The notes beneath the pieces are model-generated. The model saw only the letters and a program-made list of their open reading frames with translations. It did not search any database and had not been told where the DNA came from. Below, piece by piece: positions 1-10,235 of a DNA stretch of 64,000 bases. How positions within the stretch are numbered: position 1 is the first letter of the stretch; the number at the start of each line of letters is the position of its first letter. The stretch comes from Litsea cubeba (Eukaryota; Streptophyta; Magnoliopsida; Laurales; Lauraceae), in assembly GCA_012931725.1 (NCBI GenBank), contig CM022945.1, positions 99,517,951 through 99,581,950 on the forward strand. Reading direction: 5' to 3'. The position numbers and the translations under genes were made by a program.

Positions 1-194
1 AAAAAAAAAAACCGGGTTCACGGGTCACCCGCCAACCCGACCCGTGAGACCCGTTACCCGTACCAATGGTCACGGGTCGGGTCGGGTCGGGTCGAGCACA
101 AAAAAAATGTGTGTGGAGTGACCCACCCATTGACCCACGGGTCGGGTCGGGTTGACGGGTCGGGTCGGGTTACTGGTCATTTTGTACACCTCTA
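1..194. mobile_element. Terminal part of a hAT-like non-autonomous element, cut by the window edge
   Basis: The stretch is made of CGGGT-type repeats on both strands (about 12-190) and ends in TACACCTCTA at 194. This composition, plus a CACCTCTA-type end, is typical of small hAT elements in plants, compare the complete one at 26446-26938. The 8 bases after the end, CTTGAAAT (195-202), would be one half of the target-site duplication, but the other half lies outside the window. Element class is inferred from composition and end sequence. Confidence 0.5.
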
Positions 195-737
195 CTTGAA
201 ATCCTTTCACTTTTACACATTATCAATCGCCACCAACTATACAATCAAATAAAAAATTCCCAGCCCATCTCATGTAAGATGCATAAACACATCCAAACAG
301 CCAATACAAGATGCATAAACACACATCCAAATAGCCATCAATCAATACAAGATGCATAAACAGATAATCAATATATCTCAATTCACAATAACACAAATGA
401 ATCACAATCCACAGAGATTTTGATCGGCATCAGTGAAATACAAACAAATTCACAGTAAGATGGGAATCATGAAACACAGTTGTGCTTGAAATCCTTTCAC
501 TTTTACATATTATCAATCGCTACCAACTACAGAATCAAATAAAAAATTCCCAGCCCATCTCATGTAAGATGCATAAACACATCCAAACAACCAATATAAG
601 ATGCATAAACACATCCAAACAACCATCAATCAATACAAGATGCATAAACAGATAATCAATACATCTCAATTCACAATAACACAAATGAATCACAATCCAC
701 AGAGATTTCGATCGGCATCAGTGAAATACAAACAAAT
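195..737. repeat. 290-bp direct tandem duplication
   Basis: The block starting CTTGAAATCC at 195 recurs from 485 and stays closely similar to about 737, giving a unit of 290 bp with the second copy slightly shorter. Inside each unit a shorter motif built on AGATGCATAAACA repeats three times. The second copy runs directly into the candidate exon at 782-1027, so on the minus strand the repeat would sit in that gene's first intron. Confidence 0.85.
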
Positions 738-781
738 CTACCTTCTGGAGCTGATCGAAGGTGAGATTGACACCACGATTC

Positions 782-1027
782 TTACCAGATCCCGTTCACC
801 ATGACCGGCCCGGCGGATGAAAGAAAAGCATTGACGAATTGAATATTTCTCTGCGCGATCCCCGACATCTTCTTCAACCTCTCAGGGATCCGTATCTTGA
901 GCTTTCCATCCGCGTTCGTCAACGCGTTTCCGGATTGAGAAAGAGATCGAAAATCGAATCCGATCAATTTGGATCTGGTTCGAGTCTTCGATGATTGGAA
1001 TCTGATCGATCTGGTTCGAGTCTTCAT
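782..1027 (-). CDS. Possible first exon of an unidentified minus-strand gene
   Basis: On the minus strand an ATG at 1027 opens 81 codons, rich in Arg, Lys and Ser at the start (MKTRTRSIRFQSS) and then non-repetitive (KIRIPERLKKMSGIAQRN). The open frame ends in a stop that overlaps a good splice donor (CTG followed by GTAAGAA, minus strand, about 783-790), so the true exon may end at the donor. Upstream there is a CT-rich leader, a TATATA stretch near 1060 and a telo-box-like CCCTAAAAC element next to the ATG, all common in plant promoters and leaders. I do not recognise the protein. It could be a real gene continuing to the left of the window or a truncated gene relic. Confidence 0.35.
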   Translation of the reverse strand: MKTRTRSIRFQSSKTRTRSKLIGFDFRSLSQSGNALTNADGKLKIRIPERLKKMSGIAQRNIQFVNAFLSSAGPVMVNGIW

Positions 1028-1189
1028 TGCGGTTTTAGGGGTTTTTTTTTGGGTGTATATAGAGAGAGGGGGAGATAGAGATAAAGAGAGGGTTTTTCGA
1101 TGAAATCAGTTGCCGTTGCCAAAAAAAACCAATGAAGAAGATGACTGTTGCGTTCCGAAAGATGTGGTCGTCCGTCAAGCTCCTTCTGT

Positions 1190-1380
1190 TCCAAGCAACG
1201 AATTCCAAATCCTCCAAGCCATTCTGGAATTCCAAATCCTGCCTTTTTAGGGATTTCGAATTCCTGGAATTTCAGAATCCAGCGAATTCTTGTAAAGAAA
1301 CACAGAATTCCTGACAGGAATTCTGAATTCCAAGACACCCTGAATTCCTGTCAGGAATTCTTCTAAAGAAACAGGCCCTT
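1190..1380. repeat. GAATTCC-rich MITE-like end
   Basis: The stretch contains many copies of GGAATTC/GAATTCC, with an inverted pair around CCTGACAGGAATTC, and closes with AAACAGGCCCTTAG. A GGGCCTGTTT end is common in small plant hAT and Harbinger elements, and a related end occurs at 21547. No second end or target duplication was found. Confidence 0.35.
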
Positions 1381-1850
1381 AGTGTCGATTCAGAATCACT
1401 AGTGCTCTCGGACTGTATACCTTATCCAAATGAAGATGTAAAAAGATTGGCTTTCTAGAGTCTAGACCAATGAAGTAGGCATCCATTGCCAAACCACATA
1501 AAAGTCATGTTGTTACTTTGTGGGTGTTGTTACTTTGTGGTGACTATGCTCATTTTCTTCCTTTCTCTCTTACATTGAGTACTTCATACTATGGTGACAC
1601 CACAATACCCAGAAAACCAAACCTCCCTTTTCCTCTCTCGTAATGGGTATTGAAATCAAAGAAGCAACTTCTGAGAGGGACACTTGTCAGCATCTTTTTC
1701 AAATTTATATAAGTGCTTGTTTGGTATCTCTACTCTTTTTTTATAGACCCATCAAAAAGAGGAAAAAAAAAGGCTAGAATTAGAAGGGTTGTTCAGTAAT
1801 GAAAGGATATACTTTAAATAGGATTTTTTAAAACCAACGCTGAAGGTTTT

Positions 1851-2431
1851 TCACAAATATCTTGAGATCTACAAGATATAAAGCTTGAAAATTGATTCCA
1901 TAATCGTGTTCAGCATTCCAAAGAGATCTAACGGTCTGGATCTTGTGTTTAGGCCCCAAAGAATCTAGAAAATACCATCCAATGGCTCTTTTTTTGTACA
2001 CATATCTCGAGATGGGTGATGATCCAAGTTGGAGTTTGGTCTCATTGTCGTGCTTGATCTTAGGAACAATTTCAATGGTTTGGATCATGATTTACTATCT
2101 CATAAATAATAATAAAAGAGACAAACATAACTGATTATGGACTAATCCCAAATTAAGCATGTTAAATCATTGGTTGATATTGTTTTACAAATATCTCGAG
2201 ATTTACAAGATATCAAGCTTTGAAAATTGATCACATAGCCGTGTTCAGCCTTTCAAAGAGATTTACCCGGTTTGGATCTTGTGTTTAGGACCTACAAAAC
2301 CCAAAAAATATCATCTAATGGCTCACATTTCTTTGCACATGTCTCGAGATTGGTGGTGATGCAACGGCTAAAATTTGGTTCTATAGTCGTGTTTGATCTT
2401 ATGAACATTTCTAACGGTTTGGACCATGATT
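1851..2431. repeat. Diverged tandem duplication, offset about 336 bp
   Basis: Two similar blocks, about 1851-2092 and 2187-2431, share the same order of landmarks: ATCTCGAGAT or ATCTTGAGAT, ACAAGATATAAAGC, CGTGTTCAGC, GGATCTTGTGTTTAGG, and a final GGTTTGGAYCATGAT. They are clearly diverged, so the duplication is old. No coding content is evident. Confidence 0.75.
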
Positions 2432-2689
2432 TTCCCTCTCAGATCTTAAAAAAATCAAAAAAGTCGGACTGGGCATTGTGAATCCAGAAACATTGTTCAT
2501 TTGCCTATATATTTTTGCCTCTGCTTTCCAATTGCATCCAATTGTAGGTTGAAAAAAAAAGGCATTGCCTCTCTTCTCTACACCGGGCACAGGCTGAAAC
2601 ACACTGCCAAACACATCTATTCTCAAATCTCTACCCGCTTTAGAGATTTAGAGAATTAGAGACAAAAAGCAGTGATGCCAGACAGGGGC

Positions 2690-3276
2690 TAAGTTATTTT
2701 CATTTTACTATTTAAGTCCTTGAGAGGGATATGCGTTACCTATCATGGAGATAAACTCTCTTATTAGTTTTTGTCTATAGTATATGATTAATTATTATAA
2801 CCCGAGTTGCGTGTTTGATTAAGTTACTAATTAAAAAAATGTGGATGAAATGAATAATTCTCTTAAGGTTCATGATTCATATGGTTAAGTGGGCTAGCAT
2901 AAATACAATCTACTTATTTGTGGTACATAATCAAGTTTGGGCAAAGTTCAGGGTGAGTGTGAGGTTTTGCGACCCTACTTCACACACACGCGCGCGCAAC
3001 CCTACTTAAGGCACACTTGTGTGGCCAGATTTGTGAAAATAAAGTTCTTTGTAGATGTGTGCAAATTCAATGTTTGGTGTATGATAACGGGATTTTTCAT
3101 AAAACTTTTAGATCGTGTTTGGCAATCAAATCTTTGGGGAAAAGATTTTCGGTTTCCTTAAAGTTGTGGTAAATCCATGTTTGGCAATTGTAAATTCCTG
3201 ATGATTTGAACGAATGAAAATCTTCATTTATTAGGATTTTCAGATTCAACCACCCCTATAAGATTTGAAAAATCCT
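2690..3276. other. Non-coding stretch, no gene seen
   Basis: AT-rich sequence without credible coding potential. It includes a short CACACACGCGCGCGC tract near 2980 and two GTTTGGCAAT phrases near 3118 and 3180 that resemble ends of small transposons, but no paired ends or target duplication were found. Confidence 0.5.
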
Positions 3277-3321
3277 CACTTAAATGGATTTGCACACTAA
3301 ACCTTATTTTTCTCAACTATA

Positions 3322-4971
3322 TGAAAGACCAAGATCGAATCCTAGAGGGGGGGGGGGGGGGGGGGGGGGGGGGTGTGAATAGGATGCTACTAAAAATTTA
3401 GACCACTTCTGAACATTTTGATTTTTAGGTGACTTATGCTTTAATGATGGTAATAGCTTGAGAAGAGAGAGAGTTTCTAAGTTATACATTCAAATCAAAA
3501 GACAACTACATACTCTATTCAATCTCACACCCAACCATAAAGCCAACAATCATAAAAAGAAAGGTAAACACAAATCACCATAACACAACCAGTTATAGTG
3601 GTTCGGCCAAATTGCCTACATCCACTCCCGGTAACCTTACCGGATTTCACTAATCAATTCAAGGTTTAGGATTACCTCAAACCTTACAACCTCATCACTA
3701 TGTTTTTCAAGGATAAACATAAACCTTTACATCACAACAAGTGCTTTTTAAGGCTAAACACCAACCTTTACAACATAGATTTTTCTCTTAAGTAAAATGC
3801 CTATTTATGCATGGATAAGAGAACAAATTGAACACAATGATTTACCTCTAGATAGGCTGAATAGACAATGATAAGTCAACTACTAGAAGTATGCATATGA
3901 ATGATAATGTTTATGACTAATGCATGGACTAGAAAACACTCTTTCTCTTTTAAAAAGATGAAACTTCAAATGATGCAAAAGATGATAATCATATGTAAGA
4001 GGAAGAGTTGTATTACTCAACACATGTTTTTTTTTTTTTTTCAAAAGATCAAACTTGAAATAATAGATTTGAAAGTTAATGTTCAAAAACACATGTGAAT
4101 GAAAAGACATATGTTGATTTCATAATGCTAAAGGTTTTCAAAGATCAAAGCATGTTATGAAAAGAAACAACATCTTAAGAAGAGGGCTAACAATTTGATC
4201 ATGCTTAAAAGAAAACAAAGATGAAAAATCTAAGCATGAAATAGAAGTAGAGATTTAGAAAGCACACCCATTTTAAGGATCAAAGATTGAAAAGTTGAAA
4301 TGCCTCCATAATCCCTTTTGAAAAGCTCTTGAAAAGTTCCTCTCCTTTGGGCTCAAAAGTTCTCAAAAATTCAGCAACTCTCCCAAAAGAGAAAATCACT
4401 TTTTATAGAAAAACTGCTCCCAACGGGTAGCTCTCGGTTAGCCGACAACTAGGTGTCGGTCAACCGACAGCCCAACGGTCACAACCTTACGGCTATATTT
4501 TTTAAAAAATTACTGACCAAGAAACACTTGTCGGTTTGACCGACATCATCGGTCAACCGACCTCGGAACCGACACAGGAACCGACAGAGCAAAAATGCTA
4601 AAAATGAAGCTCTCTGATATTGGAACCGACGATCTCTCGGTCTTGAAATTTAAGCATTATCGGTTGACCGACAGGAGCCGAAGAGCTGACCGACAGAGAA
4701 GATCTGAAAATTGTAGCTCTCTGGAACTGGAACCGACGAGCTCTCGACTGGACTCGGTTCTTATGTCGGCTGACCGATAGGAGCCGACAGACTGACCGAC
4801 AGACTATACAATCAGAAATCCCGAAGTTCTAAAGGTTTTTCAAGTAAAGACAAAGATTATGGAAGCAAAATATGCATGGGGATCCTAAGAAGGAGAGCAT
4901 GAATGAGTAAGAGGTCAAACTAAGACAATGAATGCATCCAATCAAATTGCAACAAAATAAAAACTCTAACA
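3322..4971 (-). repeat. 3' LTR (left copy) of the Copia retrotransposon
   Basis: It begins TGAAAGACC and ends CTAACA, and matches 10236-11872 along its whole length. By eye about 2% of positions differ, plus homopolymer length changes. The largest difference is a run of 27 G at 3347-3373, where the other copy has an interrupted G-rich run. It contains the phrase TATAGTGGTTCGGCC, seen in many plant Copia LTRs, and a cluster of CGGTTGACCGACAG-type motifs at 4430-4800. The flanking CTATA (3317-3321) matches the 5 bases after the right LTR. Confidence 0.96.
4430..4800. repeat. Cluster of CCGACAG / CGGTCAACCGA motifs in the LTR
   Basis: More than ten short copies of CGGTTGACCGACAG, GTCGGTCAACCGAC and relatives occur in both orientations in about 370 bp, including the near-palindrome TCGGTCAACCGA. 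The same cluster is at 11330-11705 in the other LTR. It could form local hairpins or be an array of protein-binding sites in the LTR promoter. Function is not known. Confidence 0.7.
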
Positions 4972-4985
4972 ATCTCCCCCTTTGC
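4972..4985 (-). other. Polypurine tract of the Copia element
   Basis: Read on the minus strand the bases directly before the 3' LTR are GCAAAGGGGGAGATT, a purine run of the kind that primes plus-strand DNA synthesis. Its place next to the LTR start confirms the minus orientation. Confidence 0.85.
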
Positions 4986-5335
4986 AATTTGATGGCACTC
5001 TAGAAGCTTGACACCCTTTCATACTCCAAGAACTAGAACACCAACTTCTTTGGATATTTAAGGAGCTTTGGATGCTTTGGGGCTTTTGGATATTTTGGAG
5101 CTTTGGATTTTCCTTGCGAGAGCAACTAGGCAAAGCTTCTCCCCCTTAATTTGATAGACCTTGATTCTACTCCCCCTCAAATTTAGACCACTTAATATCA
5201 TTCTCTCCCCCTTTGACATCTAATTGCAAAGGATCCTGCCCATCAACAAGAAGACACAAACCTTGTCAGTAGCACCTGATTATAAGAGGTATAATAAAAA
5301 GGAAATGCAGTAACAGGTGATTAGTCAACAAGATT

Positions 5336-6630
5336 TCAGATTTCAGGGCAAGGGCCAATGCCCAATTGATGTCTTAGTTTGATAAATCTTTCATTTCCAA
5401 GGGGTTTAGTAAATAGGTCAGCCAATTGAGAATCAGTTGGAACAAAAAGTAACTCAATAGAGCCTTGATCAGCATGATCACGCAAAAAATGATAGCGAAT
5501 GTCAATGTGTTTAGTGCGAGAATGCTGAACAGGATTTTTTGAAATGCTAATGGCACTTATCACACATGATAGGCATACAATGTTGTGGAACATTATAATC
5601 TAACAAGGTTTGTTTCATCCGCAACAATTGAGCACAACAGCTACCTGCAGCTATATATTCAGCTTCTGCAGTAGACAGAGATACTGAATTTTGCTTTTTG
5701 CTATGCCAAGCTACCAAGCAATTTCCTATGAAGTAGCAACATCCACTGGTGCTTTTCCTATCATCTATTGATCCTGCCCAATCAGCATCACTGTATCCAA
5801 TTAATTGTAAAGATGAGTCACAAGGATACCAGATGCCATAATGAGATGTCCCATTGATATATTTGAAGATACGTTTAACAGCTTTGAGATGGGACTCACG
5901 AGGATCCGATTGATATCTAGCACAGATTCCAACACTAAAAGAGAGATCAGGTCTACTAGCAGTAAGATAGAGAAGGCTTCCTATCATACTACGATAGAGT
6001 TTTTGATATATTTTGGTACCTTTTAGGTCACTAGAAAGTTTTGAAGCAGATCCCATGGGGTTGCTATTAGGCTTAGAGGTTTCTAGACCAAACTTCTTAA
6101 TGATTTCCAAGGCAAATTTAGACTGGCTAAGAAAAATTCCTTTCTCGGTTTGGTTAACTTGGAGGCATAGGAAGAATTGCAGGGGACCGACTAGACTCAT
6201 CTCAAAGGTGGAACTCATTAATTCTGAAAATCCTTGAGCCAATTTTTCTGAAGTAGATCCAAACACTATATCAGCAACATAGATTTGAACTACAAGAATG
6301 TCTTGATCGATTTTCTTGATGAACAGAGTCTTATCAACTTTCCCACAGTCAAAATCATTTTCAACCAGATGATTTGTAAGCTTTTCATACCAAGCCCTTG
6401 GTGCTTGTTTTAATCCATAAAGAGCTTTATTGAGTTTGTAGACATACTCAGGATGATGAGGGTCCTCAAAGCCTTCTGGTTGAGTAACATAAACATCTTC
6501 TTCAATTTCTCCATTCAAGAAGGCACTTTTGACATCCATCTGAAATAGTTTGATCATCATGCTACTCGCATAACTCAATAGGATTCTTATGGACTCCAAA
6601 CGGGCTACAGGAGCAAAAGTTTCTTCAAAT
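5336..6630 (-). pseudogene. Copia reverse transcriptase and RNase H, broken
   Basis: Reads as the Copia RT core: MDVKSAFLNGEI, YKLNKALYGLKQAPRAWY, then RNase H with GYSDADWAG and STAEAEYIAAG, ending HQLGIGPCPEI. The catalytic YVDD box reads YVADI: the codon at 6273-6275 (minus) is GCT instead of GAT, so a metal-binding Asp is lost. A one-base deletion near 6630 breaks the link with the upstream frame (GIDLKK instead of the usual GIDFEETFAPVA), and another indel near 5555-5570 shifts the frame within RNase H, just before SAISISKNPVQHS. The domain would copy the element RNA in its virus-like particle, but this copy is inactive. Confidence 0.95.
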
Positions 6631-7930
6631 CAATTCCTTCTATTTGGGCATATCCTTTTGCTACTAGTCTTGCCTTGTTTCTCACAATATTTCCAGATTC
6701 ATCTGATTTGTTCTTGTAAATCCACTTAGTGCCAATGGGATTTTTCTCTGTAGGTAATGGAACAAGATCCCAAACATCATTTTTCTTAAATTGATTCAAT
6801 TCTTCTTGCATAGCTTCCATCCATTCCGATTTTGATTCAACCTCAGAAAAATTCTTGGGCTCGATTTGAGAGACAAAGGAGTAATGGGCACATAAATTAT
6901 GAACTTGTCTCCGGGTCATGACCCCACTACTGATATCTCCAATAATATTCTCCAATGTATGATCTTTCATAATTTTGGTTGGAACTGTAGCTTTGGATGG
7001 AATGATATCACTTTTGTCTTTAGGAATTGGTTGATCAGTATCAGATTCAACTTCATCATCATCTTGAAGAGTTCTTCCAATTTGATTCATATCATCGATG
7101 ACAACATGAGCTGACTCCAATATGGTCATGGTTCTATGATTAAATACTCTGTAAGCTTTGCTCTTTTCAGAATAGCTTAGGAAAATTCCTTCATCAGATT
7201 TAGGCTCAAATTTCTCCAACTGCTCCCTATCTCTTAGAATATAACATTTGCTTCCGAACACTTTCAAATACCCCAAATTAGGTTTTCTTTCAAAATAAAG
7301 TTCATATGAGGTCTTGTTGGTATTCTTAGTGAGATATACTCTATTTATAAGATAGCAGGCAGTATTCACACCTTCAGCCCATAGATTACGATTCTTTTCA
7401 TTGAGCATGGTCCTAGCCATTTCTTGAATCACTCTATTTCTTCTTTCTGCTACTCCATTTTGTTGAGGAGTTTTAGGAGCTGAAAATTGATGATTAATCC
7501 CATGATTTTCACAAAATTTGGCAAATTTTTCATTTTCAAATTCTCCTCCATGATCACTTCTGATCTTCTGAATTTTACAATCTTTTTGAACTTGTATCTT
7601 GTTGCAAATTCTTATGATATTGTCTACAGCATCTGATTTAGCATGAAGAAAAGCAACCCAACCAAAACGAGAATAATCGTCTACCATAACCAGAATAAAT
7701 TTCTTTCCTCCAACACTTTGCACTGGTGCAGGTCCAATCAAGTCCATGTGGATTAATTCTAGAGGACGAGATGACGATATATCCTTTAAACCTTTGAAGC
7801 TCTTCTTTATTTGTTTACCCAGTTGGCACGCCTTACAGATTTCAGATTTTTCAGCACTCAACTTGGGAATTCCTTTCACAATTTCATTCTTGGATAGGAT
7901 TTTCATCAATTTAAAGTTTATGTGACCCAT
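6605..7930 (-). pseudogene. Copia integrase and start of reverse transcriptase
   Basis: The frame holds the zinc-binding region (RMGHIN, later CKACQLGKQ), then the integrase core with the three acidic residues in context: HMDLIGP, IRSDHGGEFEN and PQQNGVAERRNR. It is followed by the integrase C-terminal region (VFGSKCYILRDREQLEKF) and the RT start (WMEAMQEELNQFKKNDVWDLV). The core looks intact, but the frame is cut off on the upstream side by a TAA at 7935-7937 and on the downstream side by the frameshift near 6630. The real polyprotein would continue through both points. Confidence 0.95.
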
Positions 7931-8017
7931 CCTTTGGTGCCATAAGTAATTCTCTTAATCTTTAGTTATCAAGCACCAAAATTCATTGTCATCATATTCT
8001 TCTATAATGTAAATATT

Positions 8018-9448
8018 TCATTTTGTCCTTGATCCAGTAAGAATAACTTGGTTAGATCTATCATTTACCACTTTGCATGAATGACTGTCAAAGACAACTT
8101 TTTTTCCCTTGTCACATAATTGGCTAATGCTAAGGAGATTATGCTTCAATCCTTCCACAAGAAATACATCATTTAGAGTTGGTATTTGATCTCCTTTCAC
8201 ACTTCCCTTGCCAATGATTTGAGCTTTATTATTGTCTCCAAAAGAAACATTTCCTCCATTATATTCCACTATAGAACTGAATCTAGATCGGTCTCCTGTC
8301 ATGAGTTTTGAACAACCACTATCTAAAAACCAAGTAGGGTTTTCTTTTGCTTTTAAAGCAGTTTGAACTAGGAGACTCTCAAAGTTTGTTCCTTTAACAA
8401 TCCAACTAGATAGAGGAGATTTATAGGGAATGGTCTTGGGGACAAATTTGAAAGGTATTTTAGAGGGTTTGTTGAGAGATAACCTGATTTTGTATGGGAA
8501 ATTAGGGACCAAATGACCACTACGATTGCAAAAATGACAAGTCCATCTAGTGGTATAATTTCTCTCAACTATAGGTTTGCGGATACTCTTAGTAAATATT
8601 TGAGAGCTATTCTTCATGTTGCTAGGGGAACCTTCAAAACCTATACCACTCTTATCACCATAAATTTTATGCATGCCTAACATTTGATAAAACTTATCAT
8701 TTCCCAAGGTGAATTTTTCGACAATGAATTTTCCTTTGTTGAGTTTCAATTGTAGAGAGTTTGTTTCAAGTTGACTAGATTCAAGCTTGGATTGTAAGTT
8801 ATGAATGTGATTTTGAGCAAGAGCTAGATCTTTAGTTAGGGTGATGAATTTATGTTCCAAGTTGATTTTGTCATTTATGGTTAGTTTCAATTCATCTTTT
8901 AAAACATTTACTTCATTAACCAGTTTTTTGGATTCTTCTTTTAACATTTTATTTTTCTTAATTAAGATCTCAGAATTTTCATATAGATCATTATAAGCTT
9001 GTTGGATCTCAATTTCTTCATCTTCATCATAAGTTTCCTCTTCCCCTAATGTGTCATCTATTAATGTGTTATGATCATCGATCTCTTCAATAGAAGCAAT
9101 AAGAAGCCAATTAGGAGGATTTTCATCTTCATCATTTTGGGATTCATTTTTGTCACTATCTTCATCTTCCTCATCCCAAGTTATGTTTAACGCTTTCTTT
9201 GCTTTCTTATCCCCTCTTTCAAATTCTTTAGGAGTGGAGCAATTTTGAGCAATATGTCCAAACCCCTTGCAATTGTAACATTGCACATCCTTTTTGATAA
9301 AAGATCCTTTGGAACTTCTTTGAAATCTAGGGCTTTTGCTGCTTTCATCAGATTTTCTAATGTTTTTGTTATTCCTAAAGAATCTCTTAAAAGTTTTTGA
9401 CAAGTAAAGCATTATCATCATTACTATCATCTTCACTTTCATTTTCAT
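8018..9448 (-). pseudogene. Copia gag C-terminus, zinc knuckle and protease
   Basis: The frame starts in the end of gag, has a CCHC zinc knuckle (CYNCKGFGHIAQNC), a long Glu/Lys-rich coiled-coil stretch (ENSEILIKKNKMLKEE), a second degraded cysteine motif (CHFCNRSGHL) and the aspartic protease active site WFLDSGCS, followed by the protease body (LVEGLKHNLLSISQLC). A TGA at 8018-8020 and a TAA at 7935-7937 separate it from the integrase frame. An extra A near 9395 puts it out of frame with the gag core. The protease would process the polyprotein. Confidence 0.93.
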
Positions 9449-10152
9449 TAGATTGAGAGGAAAAAACTACTCCTTTCTTTTTATCTTTAACTTCAAAATC
9501 TAGTTCATATGTGAGTAGATTTCCTCTTAGTTCTTCAATTTTGATTTGGTCCACATTTTTACTCTCTGTTATGGCAATAATCTTGGGTTTGAATCTTTTA
9601 GGAAGAGATCTTAAAATTTTTCTCACAGTTTTAGATTCATCCATCTTTTCTCCTAGTCCTATAAGAGAGTTGATTAATTCCATAATTTTTGTGTAGAACT
9701 CATCAAATGTTTCTTCTTCCAGCATTTTAATATCTTCTAATTTAGAGGTCAACATTTGAATTTTGGCTATCTTGACCTGATCTGTACCTTCATGGGTGGT
9801 CTCTAGGGTGTCCCACACTTCCTTAGCAGTATTGCAATTAACAACTCTATTGAATTCCTCTTGAGATAAGGCACAATATAGAGAGTTTTTTGCTTTAGCA
9901 TTCAGATTAGCTCTATCCTTTTCCCCTTGAGTCTAAGCACTTCTTAGGTTTGAGAGTTAGGGATATGATATTACCTTCAGAATCCTTTTCTGTGGCAGTG
10001 GGGAGATGATAGCCTTCTTCAATGATGTTCCACACATCTAAGCTTTGGGATTCTAAGAACACTTACATCCTAATTTTCTAATACCTATAGTGTGTTCCAT
10101 TAAACAAAGGTGGTCTATTTGTGGCATTGCCCTCACCCAAATGAGATTGCAT
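9387..10152 (-). pseudogene. Copia gag, with three stop codons
   Basis: The gag start is read at 10152 (MQSHLGEGNATNRPPLFNG). In the same frame come a TAG at 10078-10080, a TAA at 10063-10065 and a TAG at 9935-9937. Two replace Trp codons and one probably a Gln codon, so all fit C-to-T or G-to-A changes. The gag core (KEVWDTLETTHEGTDQVK, FYTKIMELINSLIGLGEK, ILRSLPKRFKPK) matches the UBN2-type gag of Copia elements. The frame ends at 9387 through a one-base insertion near 9395. Confidence 0.9.
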
Positions 10153-10220
10153 AGTGGCAACAAAAGAGAAACACTCACTAGGTTCAACTCTAGGCTGTAA
10201 GACCTAAACCAGAGCAACTT

Positions 10221-10233
10221 GGCTCTGATACTA
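10221..10233 (-). other. Primer-binding site of the Copia element
   Basis: Just inside the 5' LTR the minus strand reads TAGTATCAGAGCC. This is one base off the TGGTATCAGAGC complement of initiator methionine tRNA used by most plant LTR retrotransposons. Confidence 0.85.
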
Positions 10234-10235
10234 AT

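Noticed and set aside
1700..2690. A single MITE with GTTTGGTATCTCTACTC and AGCCCCTGTCTGGCATCAC ends
   Set aside because: The ends resemble those at 14225-14488, but the match is weak and no target duplication was found, so boundaries cannot be supported.
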